Part shown: one piece after another, positions 17,395-25,856 of the stretch
How positions within the stretch are numbered: position 1 is the first letter of the stretch
Layout of the letters: each line of letters begins with the position of its first letter
Made by a program: the position numbers and the translations under genes
Notes under the pieces: model-generated
Told to the model about the DNA's origin: nothing
Database searches by the model: none
The model's input: only the letters and a program-made list of their open reading frames with translations
NCBI GenBank assembly: GCA_023269825.1
Contig: JAGDWI010000003.1
Coordinates: 312,996-376,995, forward strand
Length of the DNA: 64,000 nucleotides
Origin: Desulfurococcaceae archaeon
GTDB taxonomy: Archaea > Thermoproteota > Thermoprotei_A > Sulfolobales > Desulfurococcaceae
Direction of reading: 5' to 3'

Positions 17395-17871
17395 ATGGTT
17401 TGCTATGAGATCATACGCGCGAAAGGCCACACGAATATTAAAGCAACGCATCGAACAACACTTGAATTAACTAAAGACCCCGATGTAACACCACGTGGAG
17501 ACTGCATAGTAGGAGTTTCAGCTGATAAAGCGGCATTTGACTTAAATGAAGACTTCAAAAATTGCCTGAGAAGTGAAAGAGCGTTTTTAGTAATAGTCTT
17601 CACGGTTAACGAATTAATTGATTTTGTATTAGCTGAGGGGTCTCCTATGTTAATACTAAGTGATAAGAACAAAGTCATAATTCGAAAAAGCACTTATATA
17701 GAACCAGCGACTATAGGAGTGAGAGCTAACAAGGCCTCTGTGGACATAAGGAGAGATCTAGTGGAGAGACTTAAAAACCCAGATACTTCGCTCACAGTTT
17801 ACTTATATGTACTACGGCTTGACGAGGTCACATCTATATATGCCAACTCTCGGAGCATACTCCATAACTAG
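17395..17871 (+). CDS. DUF371 family protein
   Basis: A 158-aa archaeal protein of unknown function. The family block from IIRAKGHTNIKATHRTTLE through RGDCIVGVSADKAA is clear, with a second similar stretch (TIGVRANKASVDI) that suggests an internal beta-rich duplication. Its 3' end overlaps the convergent trm5 gene by 60 bases, an unusually long coding overlap. Confidence 0.8.
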   Translation: MVCYEIIRAKGHTNIKATHRTTLELTKDPDVTPRGDCIVGVSADKAAFDLNEDFKNCLRSERAFLVIVFTVNELIDFVLAEGSPMLILSDKNKVIIRKSTYIEPATIGVRANKASVDIRRDLVERLKNPDTSLTVYLYVLRLDEVTSIYANSRSILHN

Positions 17872-18789
17872 TCGGCACTCTTGGATCTTCCAAGTTTTAA
17901 AGAAATCTAGTAGTTCTAATCTGAGTTCTTCTTCATTGATTCGAGAGACTTTATACAAGTGGAGTACTCCTCCAGGTTTAAGTAGCTCCTCGTAGATATC
18001 TACAAAATCCAAGCTCCACATCGGTAGATCCGCTATTAATCTATCTACGCTCTTTCTCCGAATAACACCTGTGAGTTCCTTGGCGTCTAAGTTTAATGGT
18101 ATAATAGTGCCTTGAAGTTTTTTCTTGTTTAACTCAATGTTTTCAAGTAAGAGTTCGTATGCTGAAGGGTTGACATCATTAGCGATCACTAAGCAGAGCT
18201 TACTGGATACTATGTGAAGAGAAAAGCCTCCAATACCGCTGAATGCATCTACAATTACTTCGCCGTTTTTAACTAATTGAGATAATCTACGGTGCTCTTC
18301 ACACAGTCTTGGATTAAAGTAAACCTCGCCGAGTCTCACTTTTAGTTTAATCCCGTATTCTTTAGCAATAACTTCTCTAATCTCCTCACCCCACAACAAC
18401 TTGAGAACCGGGGTTCTATACGTGTCACTTGTTTCTTCTTTAACCCATATAGCCTTAACTTTGGGATATATCTGCTTAATCGCTGAAACCACTTCTTCGG
18501 GTTTCATTTGCTTTAGAACAGTCTCTCTCACTATGACAACATCGCCCACAATGTCCAAGGACGGTATTTTCAACTCCTCCATTTTCTTTCTCCTAGGCGG
18601 ATGACACTCTACAATTCGCATTCTCCCTATAGATAATTCTATTTCGCCCAGCTCCTTGATTTTCACAGGTACCAATACTTCGTTGCCTATTCTCATGATT
18701 CGATATTCATCATCCAGTAGTCTAAGTCTACGTAGTTCCACTATGATTTTCTCTGCTACTAGTTTATCTACACATATACAGTACGGCAT
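17812..18789 (-). CDS. tRNA (guanine-37-N1)-methyltransferase Trm5
   Basis: Makes m1G37 in tRNA. The 325-aa protein has a variable N-terminal D1/D2 region and a class I methyltransferase core: VDAFSGIGGFSLHIV (motif I, about residue 195), VIANDVNPSAYELLLENIE, and the motif IV equivalent ADLPMWSLDF, resembling the NLP-type motif of archaeal Trm5. YRTPVLKLLWGEEI is also seen in Trm5. Distinguishing Trm5a from Trm5b would need alignment. Confidence 0.85.
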   Translation of the reverse strand: MPYCICVDKLVAEKIIVELRRLRLLDDEYRIMRIGNEVLVPVKIKELGEIELSIGRMRIVECHPPRRKKMEELKIPSLDIVGDVVIVRETVLKQMKPEEVVSAIKQIYPKVKAIWVKEETSDTYRTPVLKLLWGEEIREVIAKEYGIKLKVRLGEVYFNPRLCEEHRRLSQLVKNGEVIVDAFSGIGGFSLHIVSSKLCLVIANDVNPSAYELLLENIELNKKKLQGTIIPLNLDAKELTGVIRRKSVDRLIADLPMWSLDFVDIYEELLKPGGVLHLYKVSRINEEELRLELLDFFKTWKIQECRLVMEYAPRVGIYRCDLVKP

Positions 18790-18877
18790 CTACAGTTAAT
18801 CTCCTCTAATTGAGGTTTATTATCCCGATACTTAATATTGCCGTGAATATTAAATCTAATAACGTAGGGTAAAGTAC

Positions 18878-19711
18878 ATGAGTTTATTTAATAAGGCACT
18901 GGTGATCTATAAACCAGTGGATACATGCTTAGAACTAGCTAATATAGCTACTACTACTTTGAGATCAAATAATATCGAAGTTAACACATTAACTATAGAT
19001 GATATATCGATTTCGCATAGAATATCGAGGGATAAACTATTAAACCTCGACTTGGTTGTAAGCATTGGTGGTGATGGAACTTTCATCAGATCAGCTAAAG
19101 TCTTCACATCTACTCCTCTTATTTTACCTTATCCATGTGGTAGAAGAAATAATTATTATGAGAGAGGTCTACCGAGCATAAGTGAAATTCTCGCAAGAGT
19201 GTTAACGGGAGATTTCCACGTGGAGTTCATACCGTTATACCGGGTTTCCTATGAAAACATGAATACCTTCTTCATAAATGACGCGGTGATTTTCAGCACT
19301 GATCTTGGAAAAGCGTCAACATATTTCGTTAAGGTGCAATCGCATTTAACGAATGATAGTATAATGTTTGAAGGAGATGGGTTAATATTGAGTTCAACGC
19401 ATGGATCGAGTGGTCATAATTTATCGGCAAGAGGACCACTGGTATTTCCAGTCCTGGATGCTGTGACTTTAACGATAATAAACCCTATGCAAATAGGGGC
19501 TACAAGTATCGTTATCCCAGCGCTTTTCTCCATAGAGATATGGAGCAAAAACAAAACTCAACTATACATCGACGGCGACTTCTCCTCAATAATTAAAGAG
19601 AACTCGGTGATCAAGGTAGAACATGGGTTAACTTGCGTTAAAGTTATAAGGTTTAATCCATCAAGAAACACGTGGAGATCCGTACTTGAACCACGAAAAA
19701 TCACATTTTGA
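18878..19711 (+). CDS. NAD kinase
   Basis: Phosphorylates NAD to NADP. The 277-aa protein holds the GGDGTF motif at residues about 67-72 (LVVSIGGDGTFIRSAKVF), followed by an FINDAVIF strand (the family's NE/D motif) and STHGSSGHNLSARGP, the conserved nucleotide-binding region. The last 26 bases overlap nob1 in another frame, suggesting co-transcription. Confidence 0.9.
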   Translation: MSLFNKALVIYKPVDTCLELANIATTTLRSNNIEVNTLTIDDISISHRISRDKLLNLDLVVSIGGDGTFIRSAKVFTSTPLILPYPCGRRNNYYERGLPSISEILARVLTGDFHVEFIPLYRVSYENMNTFFINDAVIFSTDLGKASTYFVKVQSHLTNDSIMFEGDGLILSSTHGSSGHNLSARGPLVFPVLDAVTLTIINPMQIGATSIVIPALFSIEIWSKNKTQLYIDGDFSSIIKENSVIKVEHGLTCVKVIRFNPSRNTWRSVLEPRKITF

Positions 19712-20222
19712 TAAAAAGATCGCACTAATACTAGACACCGGTGCATTGCTCGCAAAATTTTACCGTTATGCTCCTAGAATGCGCGCCGATATCTATACCA
19801 CTGAAGGCGCTATAAGTGAAGTTAGAGATCAAGAGAATAAGCAAGCCTTAATTGAAGCTCTAGAGTTGAAACTGGTTCTCGTACAGGTTCCTGAGCGAGC
19901 TTTCATCGATAAAGTCGTGGAAGTAGCTAAAACAATAGGTTGCTTACACAAGTTATCTAGTATAGACATAGAGATTGCTGCGCTCTCCCTACAACTACAA
20001 AGCAGTTACACCGAGATTGTTGTCATAACTGATGACTACGAACTCCAAAACTTGTTAAATTATATGGGCATAAGCTTCAAACCACTTAGAACAAGGGGTA
20101 TACGTGATTTAAGGATTTTCAATGCACAGTGCCCTATTTGCGGTTATATTCCAGGTAAACCCGGGGAGGATACATGCCCACTTTGTGGCTCGAAAATTAA
20201 GAGGAGAAATCTACTTAGATAA
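19686..20222 (+). CDS. Nob1 endoribonuclease (PIN domain plus zinc ribbon)
   Basis: Cleaves the 3' end of pre-16S rRNA. The PIN domain starts IALILDTGALLAKF with the first catalytic aspartate. Further acids are in YTTEGAISEVRD, LSSIDIEIAAL and VITDDYELQNL. The zinc ribbon is CPICGYIPG...CPLCGSKI (about residues 150-172). Length is 178 aa. TTG at 19686 is the start used here; it overlaps the end of NAD kinase. The 3' end overlaps the NSUN-like gene by 12 bases. Confidence 0.92.
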   Translation: MNHEKSHFDKKIALILDTGALLAKFYRYAPRMRADIYTTEGAISEVRDQENKQALIEALELKLVLVQVPERAFIDKVVEVAKTIGCLHKLSSIDIEIAALSLQLQSSYTEIVVITDDYELQNLLNYMGISFKPLRTRGIRDLRIFNAQCPICGYIPGKPGEDTCPLCGSKIKRRNLLR

Positions 20223-21356
20223 AATAGCGATAAAGTATCCAGGCATATCATAGGATAGCGGGGAATATCTATAACCCACTATTCCTTTATAGCTTACTTT
20301 CTCAGCGTACGGTGGGTTTTCACTTAGTTCCACGACATTGTACCCGAGCTCATTAACAGCGTAGAGTATGTTTTCCTCGTTTTCAAGCATTGATATAGTG
20401 CAAGTTGAATAAACTAAAATACCTCCAGGTTTCAATACATGGTAAGCTGCCTTAAGGAATTGCTTCTGATAGTTTGATAAATCAATGACTTCCTTCATAG
20501 TTCTATTGAACTTCATTACAGGTCTAACACCGAGATTACTACATGGTGGATCCACTAATACTTTATCAGCTTTATTCTGTAATCTTAAATCAACGTGGAT
20601 GTATCTAGAATCCATTGGGATGGCGATCACGTTTATGTTTAAATCCAACCAGTCAAGGGTTGCTTTAATAGCTTTTACTTTGTTCTCACTTCTATCAAAT
20701 GCTATTACTCTCGCTTTCCCAAATGATAATTGAACAATATGGCTTGTTTTACCTCCAGGCGCTGCATTCATATCTATAACTACTTCACCGGGCTTCGGAT
20801 TAAGAACATGGGTAGTTACAATGCTTGGTAGGCTTTGGGGATAAAGTAACCCATTCTTATACAGAGATGTTTCAGCAATAGATGGAGCTCTGTAAGGTGA
20901 ACACACGTTAATTCCCACTAATCCTTTCTCAATGTTGAAAGCTTTGTGGTACGATAAAACGGTTTCTATACATGCTAGTGGAACACCGTTTCTCGAAATA
21001 GCGAGGATCTTCTCGCCTTCTCTGAAAGAAGACCATTTTAGTATACCAGGTCGATACAGGTTAGCACCCATTAAGAGAGAAACTGCGGTTTTATCGTCTA
21101 CTACTATTCTCTTGGTTGTATCGCATTCTAAGGTATAGGGGCCTTTAACTTCAATGTAAACTGCGTCATGGACACTTTCATCAGGATATACTTCAACTCC
21201 TTCCTCCCTGAGTAATGATATGACTTGGCTTCTCGCGGTCTTCAACGTGTTTACACGTAAATAAAGTCTACGCGGTGGACGCTTAAGCCTATAAACAAGC
21301 TCCCCTTGTAAACTACCATATAGTTTCCGGAGTTCCACGCGTAATTGTTTATTCAC
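20211..21356 (-). CDS. RNA cytosine-5 methyltransferase, NSUN6-like with PUA
   Basis: A 381-aa RNA m5C methyltransferase. A PUA-like domain (about residues 78-160, starting TKRIVVDDKTAVSLLMGANL) is inserted before the Rossmann core, as in NSUN6-type archaeal enzymes. The core shows VVIDMNAAPGGKTSHI (SAM binding), VLVDPPCSNLG (release cysteine) and LVYSTCTISMLENEEN (catalytic cysteine). The target is probably tRNA or rRNA; which one cannot be read from the sequence. Confidence 0.92.
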   Translation of the reverse strand: MNKQLRVELRKLYGSLQGELVYRLKRPPRRLYLRVNTLKTARSQVISLLREEGVEVYPDESVHDAVYIEVKGPYTLECDTTKRIVVDDKTAVSLLMGANLYRPGILKWSSFREGEKILAISRNGVPLACIETVLSYHKAFNIEKGLVGINVCSPYRAPSIAETSLYKNGLLYPQSLPSIVTTHVLNPKPGEVVIDMNAAPGGKTSHIVQLSFGKARVIAFDRSENKVKAIKATLDWLDLNINVIAIPMDSRYIHVDLRLQNKADKVLVDPPCSNLGVRPVMKFNRTMKEVIDLSNYQKQFLKAAYHVLKPGGILVYSTCTISMLENEENILYAVNELGYNVVELSENPPYAEKVSYKGIVGYRYSPLSYDMPGYFIAILSK

Positions 21357-21454
21357 GCGTGTTTTCCCATTCTACTTTCTTAACATGTTTATTTATATTA
21401 GGTATTATAGGAATTAATGAAAAACAGTACTAGTTTAATGAGAGGTGATGTTTT

Positions 21455-21769
21455 ACGTCGTCAACTAAGATATCTGAAAAAGATCTCGCTGAAGCACTCA
21501 TGGAGAAACAAGATAAGAAAGCTGATGAAAAACAGAAATGGGTTAATAGAATTCTAAGAAGCGCGAAACAATATCATAAGATGTGCCCTTACTTCGATAA
21601 GAGGACAAAGATCTGTTTCATCGCTATGGGCGCTAAGTGCGACCGTGAAGGAAAATTCGATACATGCCCAGTATTCAAGAGTTTCCTCGAAAGAAAATAC
21701 GATGAGTATAAAACAAAGAATAAGCCATTACCATTAGATTTCACGGACGTTGTATTATCACCAGTATAA
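21455..21769 (+). CDS. Conserved four-cysteine protein, possible ACG start
   Basis: A basic, helix-rich protein with four cysteines in the pattern MCPYF, ICF, KCD, TCPVF, possibly a metal site, and no recognised family. The first standard start is ATG at 21500 (89 aa), with no Shine-Dalgarno. The frame stays open upstream to ACG at 21455, five bases after a strong GAGGTGAT (21442-21449), and reads SSTKISEKDLAEAL before that ATG. I therefore mark ACG as the probable initiator (104 aa), with ATG 21500 as the conservative choice. Confidence 0.6.
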   Translation, partial: TSSTKISEKDLAEALMEKQDKKADEKQKWVNRILRSAKQYHKMCPYFDKRTKICFIAMGAKCDREGKFDTCPVFKSFLERKYDEYKTKNKPLPLDFTDVVLSPV

Positions 21770-21787
21770 GGTTCATGGGAGGAAAAA

Positions 21788-22006
21788 TTGGAGGAAAAAC
21801 ACTACTACGTAAAAACACCTGTAAACATTGAATTAGTTTACGATAAACAAAATGATACACTATACGTTTACTTCAACTCCGAGGATACACCGGAGGAAGA
21901 GATACTAAGTGAAGATGGAGACGTTGCATTAGGATTCAAAGAAGGAAAATTAATCGTGATTCAAATAACCCGGTTCAGCGAAAAAATAGGCGGCTACATT
22001 TTATAA
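21788..22006 (+). CDS. DUF2283-like small protein
   Basis: A 72-aa protein with the DUF2283-type pattern: IELVYDKQNDTLYVYF, a loop, then EDGDVALGFKEGKLIVIQI. The family's function is unknown. The start is TTG at 21788 with GGGAGG about 5 bases upstream. It lies 18 bases after the four-cysteine gene, so the two probably share a transcript. Confidence 0.65.
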   Translation: MEEKHYYVKTPVNIELVYDKQNDTLYVYFNSEDTPEEEILSEDGDVALGFKEGKLIVIQITRFSEKIGGYIL

Positions 22007-22116
22007 AGTGTCTTAATACATAGTTGTTTAATGCACGTTAGGAATACGTCTAATCAAACCGGGATCCTAGTTCACCTGTATCCCTAGCTTTTTAACTTTT
22101 ACTACAATGTAAGCAT

Positions 22117-23205
22117 GTGGGCGTTAAAATGAGTTCACCCTACCCTATCAAAGTTAGAGCTGTTTGGTATGATGAAGAATTAAGGCAACTATGCTGGGTA
22201 AATACACTTAAACTACCTCACGAGGAGGAAATCACTTGTTCCAATGACCCTAAGAGAGTTGCAAAAGCAATAATAGACATGGAAATACGTGGTGCACCCG
22301 CCATAGGGGTGACAGCCGCTCTCGCTGTGGGCTCATATGCTTTAAAAATTACAAGTCTCCCCGTGGAGAAGTTCGCTGAGGAATTAAGAAAAGCTATAAA
22401 TGAACTATGGAGAACTAGGCCCACTGCTCACAACTTATTCTACGCGTTAATTCGGATGAATAAAACACTAGACGAGGCCCTTAAATCCACCAACGACACG
22501 TATCGCCTGGCGGAGAAGTTGATTAAGGAAGCATTAAACATATACTGGGAAGATGTAACCGCGAACATGAAGATCGGCGAATACGGTGCTGAACTCATAC
22601 CAGATGATGCAACAATACTGACTCATTGTAATGCAGGCGCTCTAGCAACATCAGCCTATGGAACGGCATTAGCTGCTATCAGGATCGCATGGTACAAGGG
22701 GAAAAGAGTAAGAGTTATTGCAACTGAGACAAGGCCTGTTCTACAGGGTGCGAGGTTAACTGTATACGAATTAGTGAAAGAGGGGATACCGGTAACTTTA
22801 ATCACTGATAACGCTGTTGGCATGGTGATGCGTAGAAAACTAGTTGATCTCGTAATAGTTGGAGCCGATAGAGTTACAAGAGATGGATACGTGGTTAACA
22901 AAATAGGAACATACATGATCGCTCTAGCGGCAAAAAGAAACAACGTACCATTCTATGTGGCTGCTCCAACAAGTACAGTTGATATGGAGAGAACAGTCGA
23001 TCAAGTAGTAATAGAGGAAAGAAATCCGAACGAGGTGAAATACGTGATGAGTAAACTTATTACTATTGGAGACGTTGAAGCTATTAACTACGCTTTCGAT
23101 ATAACGGATCCGGATTTAATATCAGCGATAGTAACAGAGCGAGGAGTAATATACCCACCCCTACAGTCAAACCTTGAAAAACTCCTAGGATATTCAAGCA
23201 GATAA
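22117..23205 (+). CDS. mtnA: S-methyl-5-thioribose-1-phosphate isomerase
   Basis: aIF2B-like sugar-phosphate isomerase of the methionine salvage pathway. The 362-aa protein has MEIRGAPAIGVTAALAV (about residue 57), LTHCNAGALATSAYGTAL with the catalytic cysteine (about 172), ATETRPVLQGARLT, and VGADRVTRDGYVVNKIGT with the catalytic aspartate. These favour MtnA over the related ribose-1,5-bisphosphate isomerase. GTG at 22117 is the longest start and ATG at 22129 (MSSPYPI) an alternative. Confidence 0.9.
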   Translation: MGVKMSSPYPIKVRAVWYDEELRQLCWVNTLKLPHEEEITCSNDPKRVAKAIIDMEIRGAPAIGVTAALAVGSYALKITSLPVEKFAEELRKAINELWRTRPTAHNLFYALIRMNKTLDEALKSTNDTYRLAEKLIKEALNIYWEDVTANMKIGEYGAELIPDDATILTHCNAGALATSAYGTALAAIRIAWYKGKRVRVIATETRPVLQGARLTVYELVKEGIPVTLITDNAVGMVMRRKLVDLVIVGADRVTRDGYVVNKIGTYMIALAAKRNNVPFYVAAPTSTVDMERTVDQVVIEERNPNEVKYVMSKLITIGDVEAINYAFDITDPDLISAIVTERGVIYPPLQSNLEKLLGYSSR

Positions 23206-23253
23206 GTTCACAATCAGAACTCGGTTTCTCCAGGATAAAGAGATTTTACCTAT

Positions 23254-24024
23254 TCACAATATTCTCATAACTCCTCTTCTACCAGCTATTTCTTTAAACT
23301 TAGATGCGTTGTTTAGCATTTTAACATTATTAAACATAACATATGATGCTTCGAACTCCTCCTCGAGAAGAATAGAGTGCAGTTTCTCTAGATCCTCATC
23401 AGTGTAATTATAACTATAGTTTACTTCACTTGGACCTAAACCATGTAATCTTATATATAATATTTTCTTAACGCCTGTATATATTGGTTTTACTCGAAAA
23501 ATATCAACAACGTTGATAATGTCGTGTTTCTCCAAGATCTTTTTTAAAAGAGTATTGCTTAGAAGTGGGCCGCGGATCTCCCACCCAATTAATTCATCTT
23601 TCATGTAGGGTTTTATTTTCTCGAAGAATTCATCAACTTTCCTCAATGTCTCACTTGTATCAGGCATGCTCGATGGAGTTTGCAAAATTATTACTTTGGC
23701 GTTTAAGATCCTAGATATTTCAAGGGTTTTTTCAAATGCTTCTATGTTTTCACGCGTTGGCTTCAAGTAACCATAGTTTTCAAGTGTACCTGCAGGTTTT
23801 TTCTTCATTTTCTTCCACGTGGGAGATGTGTAAGGATGCGTTATTACTTGCCAAGCTTTAACTGTGAATTCAAAATCTAAGGGAGCTTCTTTTCTAATGC
23901 TTATAGCCCACTCAGGGTTAGGTAATTCGTAAAAAGTGTTTTGTAACTCAACGACTTTAAATAACTCATAATATCGTTTTCTTCCAACTGGGAATCCGCA
24001 GCATCCCACGTATACTGTTTTCAA
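23254..24024 (-). CDS. DUF72 family TIM-barrel protein
   Basis: A 256-aa protein of the DUF72 (YecE-like) family, function unknown. The start YVGCCGFPVGRKRYYELFKV is followed by VVELQNTFYELP, FEFTVKAWQVITHP, and a later LYIRLHGLG that matches the family's R-H-G motif. It is 20 bases downstream of the AbrB-ACT gene on the same strand. Confidence 0.88.
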   Translation of the reverse strand: MKTVYVGCCGFPVGRKRYYELFKVVELQNTFYELPNPEWAISIRKEAPLDFEFTVKAWQVITHPYTSPTWKKMKKKPAGTLENYGYLKPTRENIEAFEKTLEISRILNAKVIILQTPSSMPDTSETLRKVDEFFEKIKPYMKDELIGWEIRGPLLSNTLLKKILEKHDIINVVDIFRVKPIYTGVKKILYIRLHGLGPSEVNYSYNYTDEDLEKLHSILLEEEFEASYVMFNNVKMLNNASKFKEIAGRRGVMRIL

Positions 24025-24044
24025 TTTAAATCCCGTTACTACAA

Positions 24045-24452
24045 TTACATCATTTTTGATGCTTCCACGTTTTTAACTGGTTCAAGGCTTTTGAGCTCAT
24101 TTTCTATGGTAGCAGTGTCTGAGATGCTGCTCCTACTAATATCAACTATCATTTCGCATTCTCCAAGTTCTTCTCTCTTTAAAACTATGCACTTAGTGGA
24201 TATTATGTCCACGTTTCTGGAAGCGAGAAACTTCGTTATGTCTGCTAATACCCCTGTTCTATCCTCGACAATTAGCTTTATTTTAACGAGTTGCGCGGAG
24301 ATAGGTAATGGGACGAGTTTTATTTCCTTGGAGTTTCTATCGGCTACCATTAATAAGTACATTCCTTCTCTAATATCAAATAGTTCTCGAATAGCGGCTG
24401 GTATAGTTATACGTCCCTTTGAGTCGACTTTGACTGTTTCCTCAACTGACAC
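24045..24452 (-). CDS. AbrB/SpoVT-type DNA-binding domain fused to ACT domain
   Basis: A 135-aa protein with two domains. Residues 6-50 form a swapped-hairpin AbrB motif (VKVDSKGRITIPAAIRELF). Residues about 58-130 form an ACT domain (KLIVEDRTGVLADITKFLA) that usually binds amino acids. It may be a one-component, amino-acid-responsive regulator (inference). The start is GTG at 24452. It probably shares a transcript with the DUF72 gene. Confidence 0.85.
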   Translation of the reverse strand: MSVEETVKVDSKGRITIPAAIRELFDIREGMYLLMVADRNSKEIKLVPLPISAQLVKIKLIVEDRTGVLADITKFLASRNVDIISTKCIVLKREELGECEMIVDISRSSISDTATIENELKSLEPVKNVEASKMM

Positions 24453-24512
24453 GTTTCCACCATGAACTCATTACATTAAACCCCCTTTTAATTGAAGCAC
24501 AATTCAAAAAAT

Positions 24513-25322
24513 TTAGATCTCAAATGGTACAATCGAGAGAACTTTTACGTTGAATGAGCGTAATCTTTCCTCCCAAGCGTTTCCTAAACCCATTACAGCT
24601 ACGGTATCAACTATTTCGGCCTTAGATTTCAACAACATGTATAACACGGATTCAAGTGTTTTACCAGTATATACCACGTCAGCTAGTACGAAGACCTTAT
24701 CTTTCCTAGTTATTAGATCTCTATCTAGGTATAGAACTTCAACGTCCTTGGGGCCCTTCATAACTGTTATACTATAGTATTGTATACCTGGATAACTTCT
24801 ATTCCTTTTGACTAAAACCACGGGGGCACTGAACTCTATTGATAGCATTGTTGCTATTGGTAAAACGGATTCCGCGGTAGCAACTATTTTAGTTATTTGT
24901 TTATCCGCTAATTCTAAGAGAATCATTATCGATAATAAGCGTGTAATGTATGGTTCTTTGAGAACTCTCAGTAGATCTATTATGGGGCTTTTCTCTCTTT
25001 CAACAAGCTCTTTTAAGAGGTAACCTAGGTCTAATGATAATGCTATTTTAGCTAGTATTCTAATAGCGTGCTCAAAACTAGGTATCACAGTTCCCTTCAC
25101 ATACCTGCAGAGAACAGATTCCGGTAAACCAGTTAACTCGTATAGGTCTCTGTAAGATAAAACAGGTTTAATTAACCTCAAAACCTCGGATGAAAGAAGC
25201 CTTAGTTTAATTTTATCAGCTTTACTGCGTCCATGCGTTCTAGAGAGTTTTTCAGCAAATTCTTCAACTTCCACTTCCGCGGGTCTCCTTATGACAAGTA
25301 CTCTTTTACTCCAGGTTTTCAT
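24513..25322 (-). CDS. HTH plus phosphoribosyltransferase regulator (GfcR/PurR-like)
   Basis: A 269-aa protein with an N-terminal helix-turn-helix (LSYRDLYELTGLPESVLCRY, residues about 54-73) and a C-terminal type I phosphoribosyltransferase fold. The PRPP loop is VFVLADVVYTGKTLESV. Archaeal proteins of this layout (GfcR group) act as transcription regulators rather than enzymes. The usual two acidic residues of the PRPP loop are reduced to one (AD instead of DD), which supports a regulatory role. Confidence 0.8.
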   Translation of the reverse strand: MKTWSKRVLVIRRPAEVEVEEFAEKLSRTHGRSKADKIKLRLLSSEVLRLIKPVLSYRDLYELTGLPESVLCRYVKGTVIPSFEHAIRILAKIALSLDLGYLLKELVEREKSPIIDLLRVLKEPYITRLLSIMILLELADKQITKIVATAESVLPIATMLSIEFSAPVVLVKRNRSYPGIQYYSITVMKGPKDVEVLYLDRDLITRKDKVFVLADVVYTGKTLESVLYMLLKSKAEIVDTVAVMGLGNAWEERLRSFNVKVLSIVPFEI

Positions 25323-25380
25323 CGCGTTATCACACCTATCTAGGAGTTAATTAAGGCATTTAAATATTTATATTGACTGG

Positions 25381-25441
25381 CGATGAGCGGGGTTTTAAGT
25401 ACTGATTTCATTGATGACAAACCCACGCGGCGAGCGCTTTG
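25381..25441 (+). ncRNA. Possible C/D box sRNA upstream of the XPB operon
   Basis: GCGATGA (C-like, 25381-25387), then 14 bases and CTGA (D', 25402-25405), TGATGAC (C', about 25412-25418) and a weak D-like TTGA at 25438-25441. The first half is convincing. The final D box is poor and coincides with the TTG start of the next gene. Low confidence. Confidence 0.25.
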
Positions 25442-25852
25442 ATTAAAACATGTGAGGTAGAACCCGTTATAGAAAAAATGAATTTTAGTGGATTACAGGA
25501 AGCAGTAGATGAAGTAATCGCATTGAGTGGAGAATACTTTAAAATATGTGGGCAATCCGAGAAAATCGAGATATGCGCTTACTTTAACATGCGCTTAAAC
25601 CTTGAGAAGTGTAGAATCACGCTCTTAGGATTAACTCTACTGATACCTACATCTACTCTTGTTGATGATCTCGTTCTAAAACTGTTGAAGTACACGCATG
25701 TAATTACTAGGATAAAAGATACGGTGGTTTTTCACGTTTCCAAGAATTATAGTTTAGGGGTTTACTATTTGGTCTCCAGAGATAAAGGCGTGAAATGGGG
25801 GAAAGCCATGGTAGTTGAAAGAGATGAAGTAGTGTTTTTCCTCGAGGAATGA
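25439..25852 (+). CDS. Hypothetical protein upstream of XPB helicase
   Basis: A 137-aa protein I do not recognise. It has an acidic N-terminal helix (FSGLQEAVDEVIALSGEYF), two cysteines close together (ICGQSEKIEICAYF), then alternating strands ending in MVVERDEVVFFLEE. The start is TTG at 25439. The stop is 4 bases before the XPB gene, so the two are almost certainly co-transcribed. The known XPB partner in archaea, Bax1, is not here; this protein might serve as a partner, but that is inference. Confidence 0.65.
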   Translation: MIKTCEVEPVIEKMNFSGLQEAVDEVIALSGEYFKICGQSEKIEICAYFNMRLNLEKCRITLLGLTLLIPTSTLVDDLVLKLLKYTHVITRIKDTVVFHVSKNYSLGVYYLVSRDKGVKWGKAMVVERDEVVFFLEE

Positions 25853-25856
25853 GATC

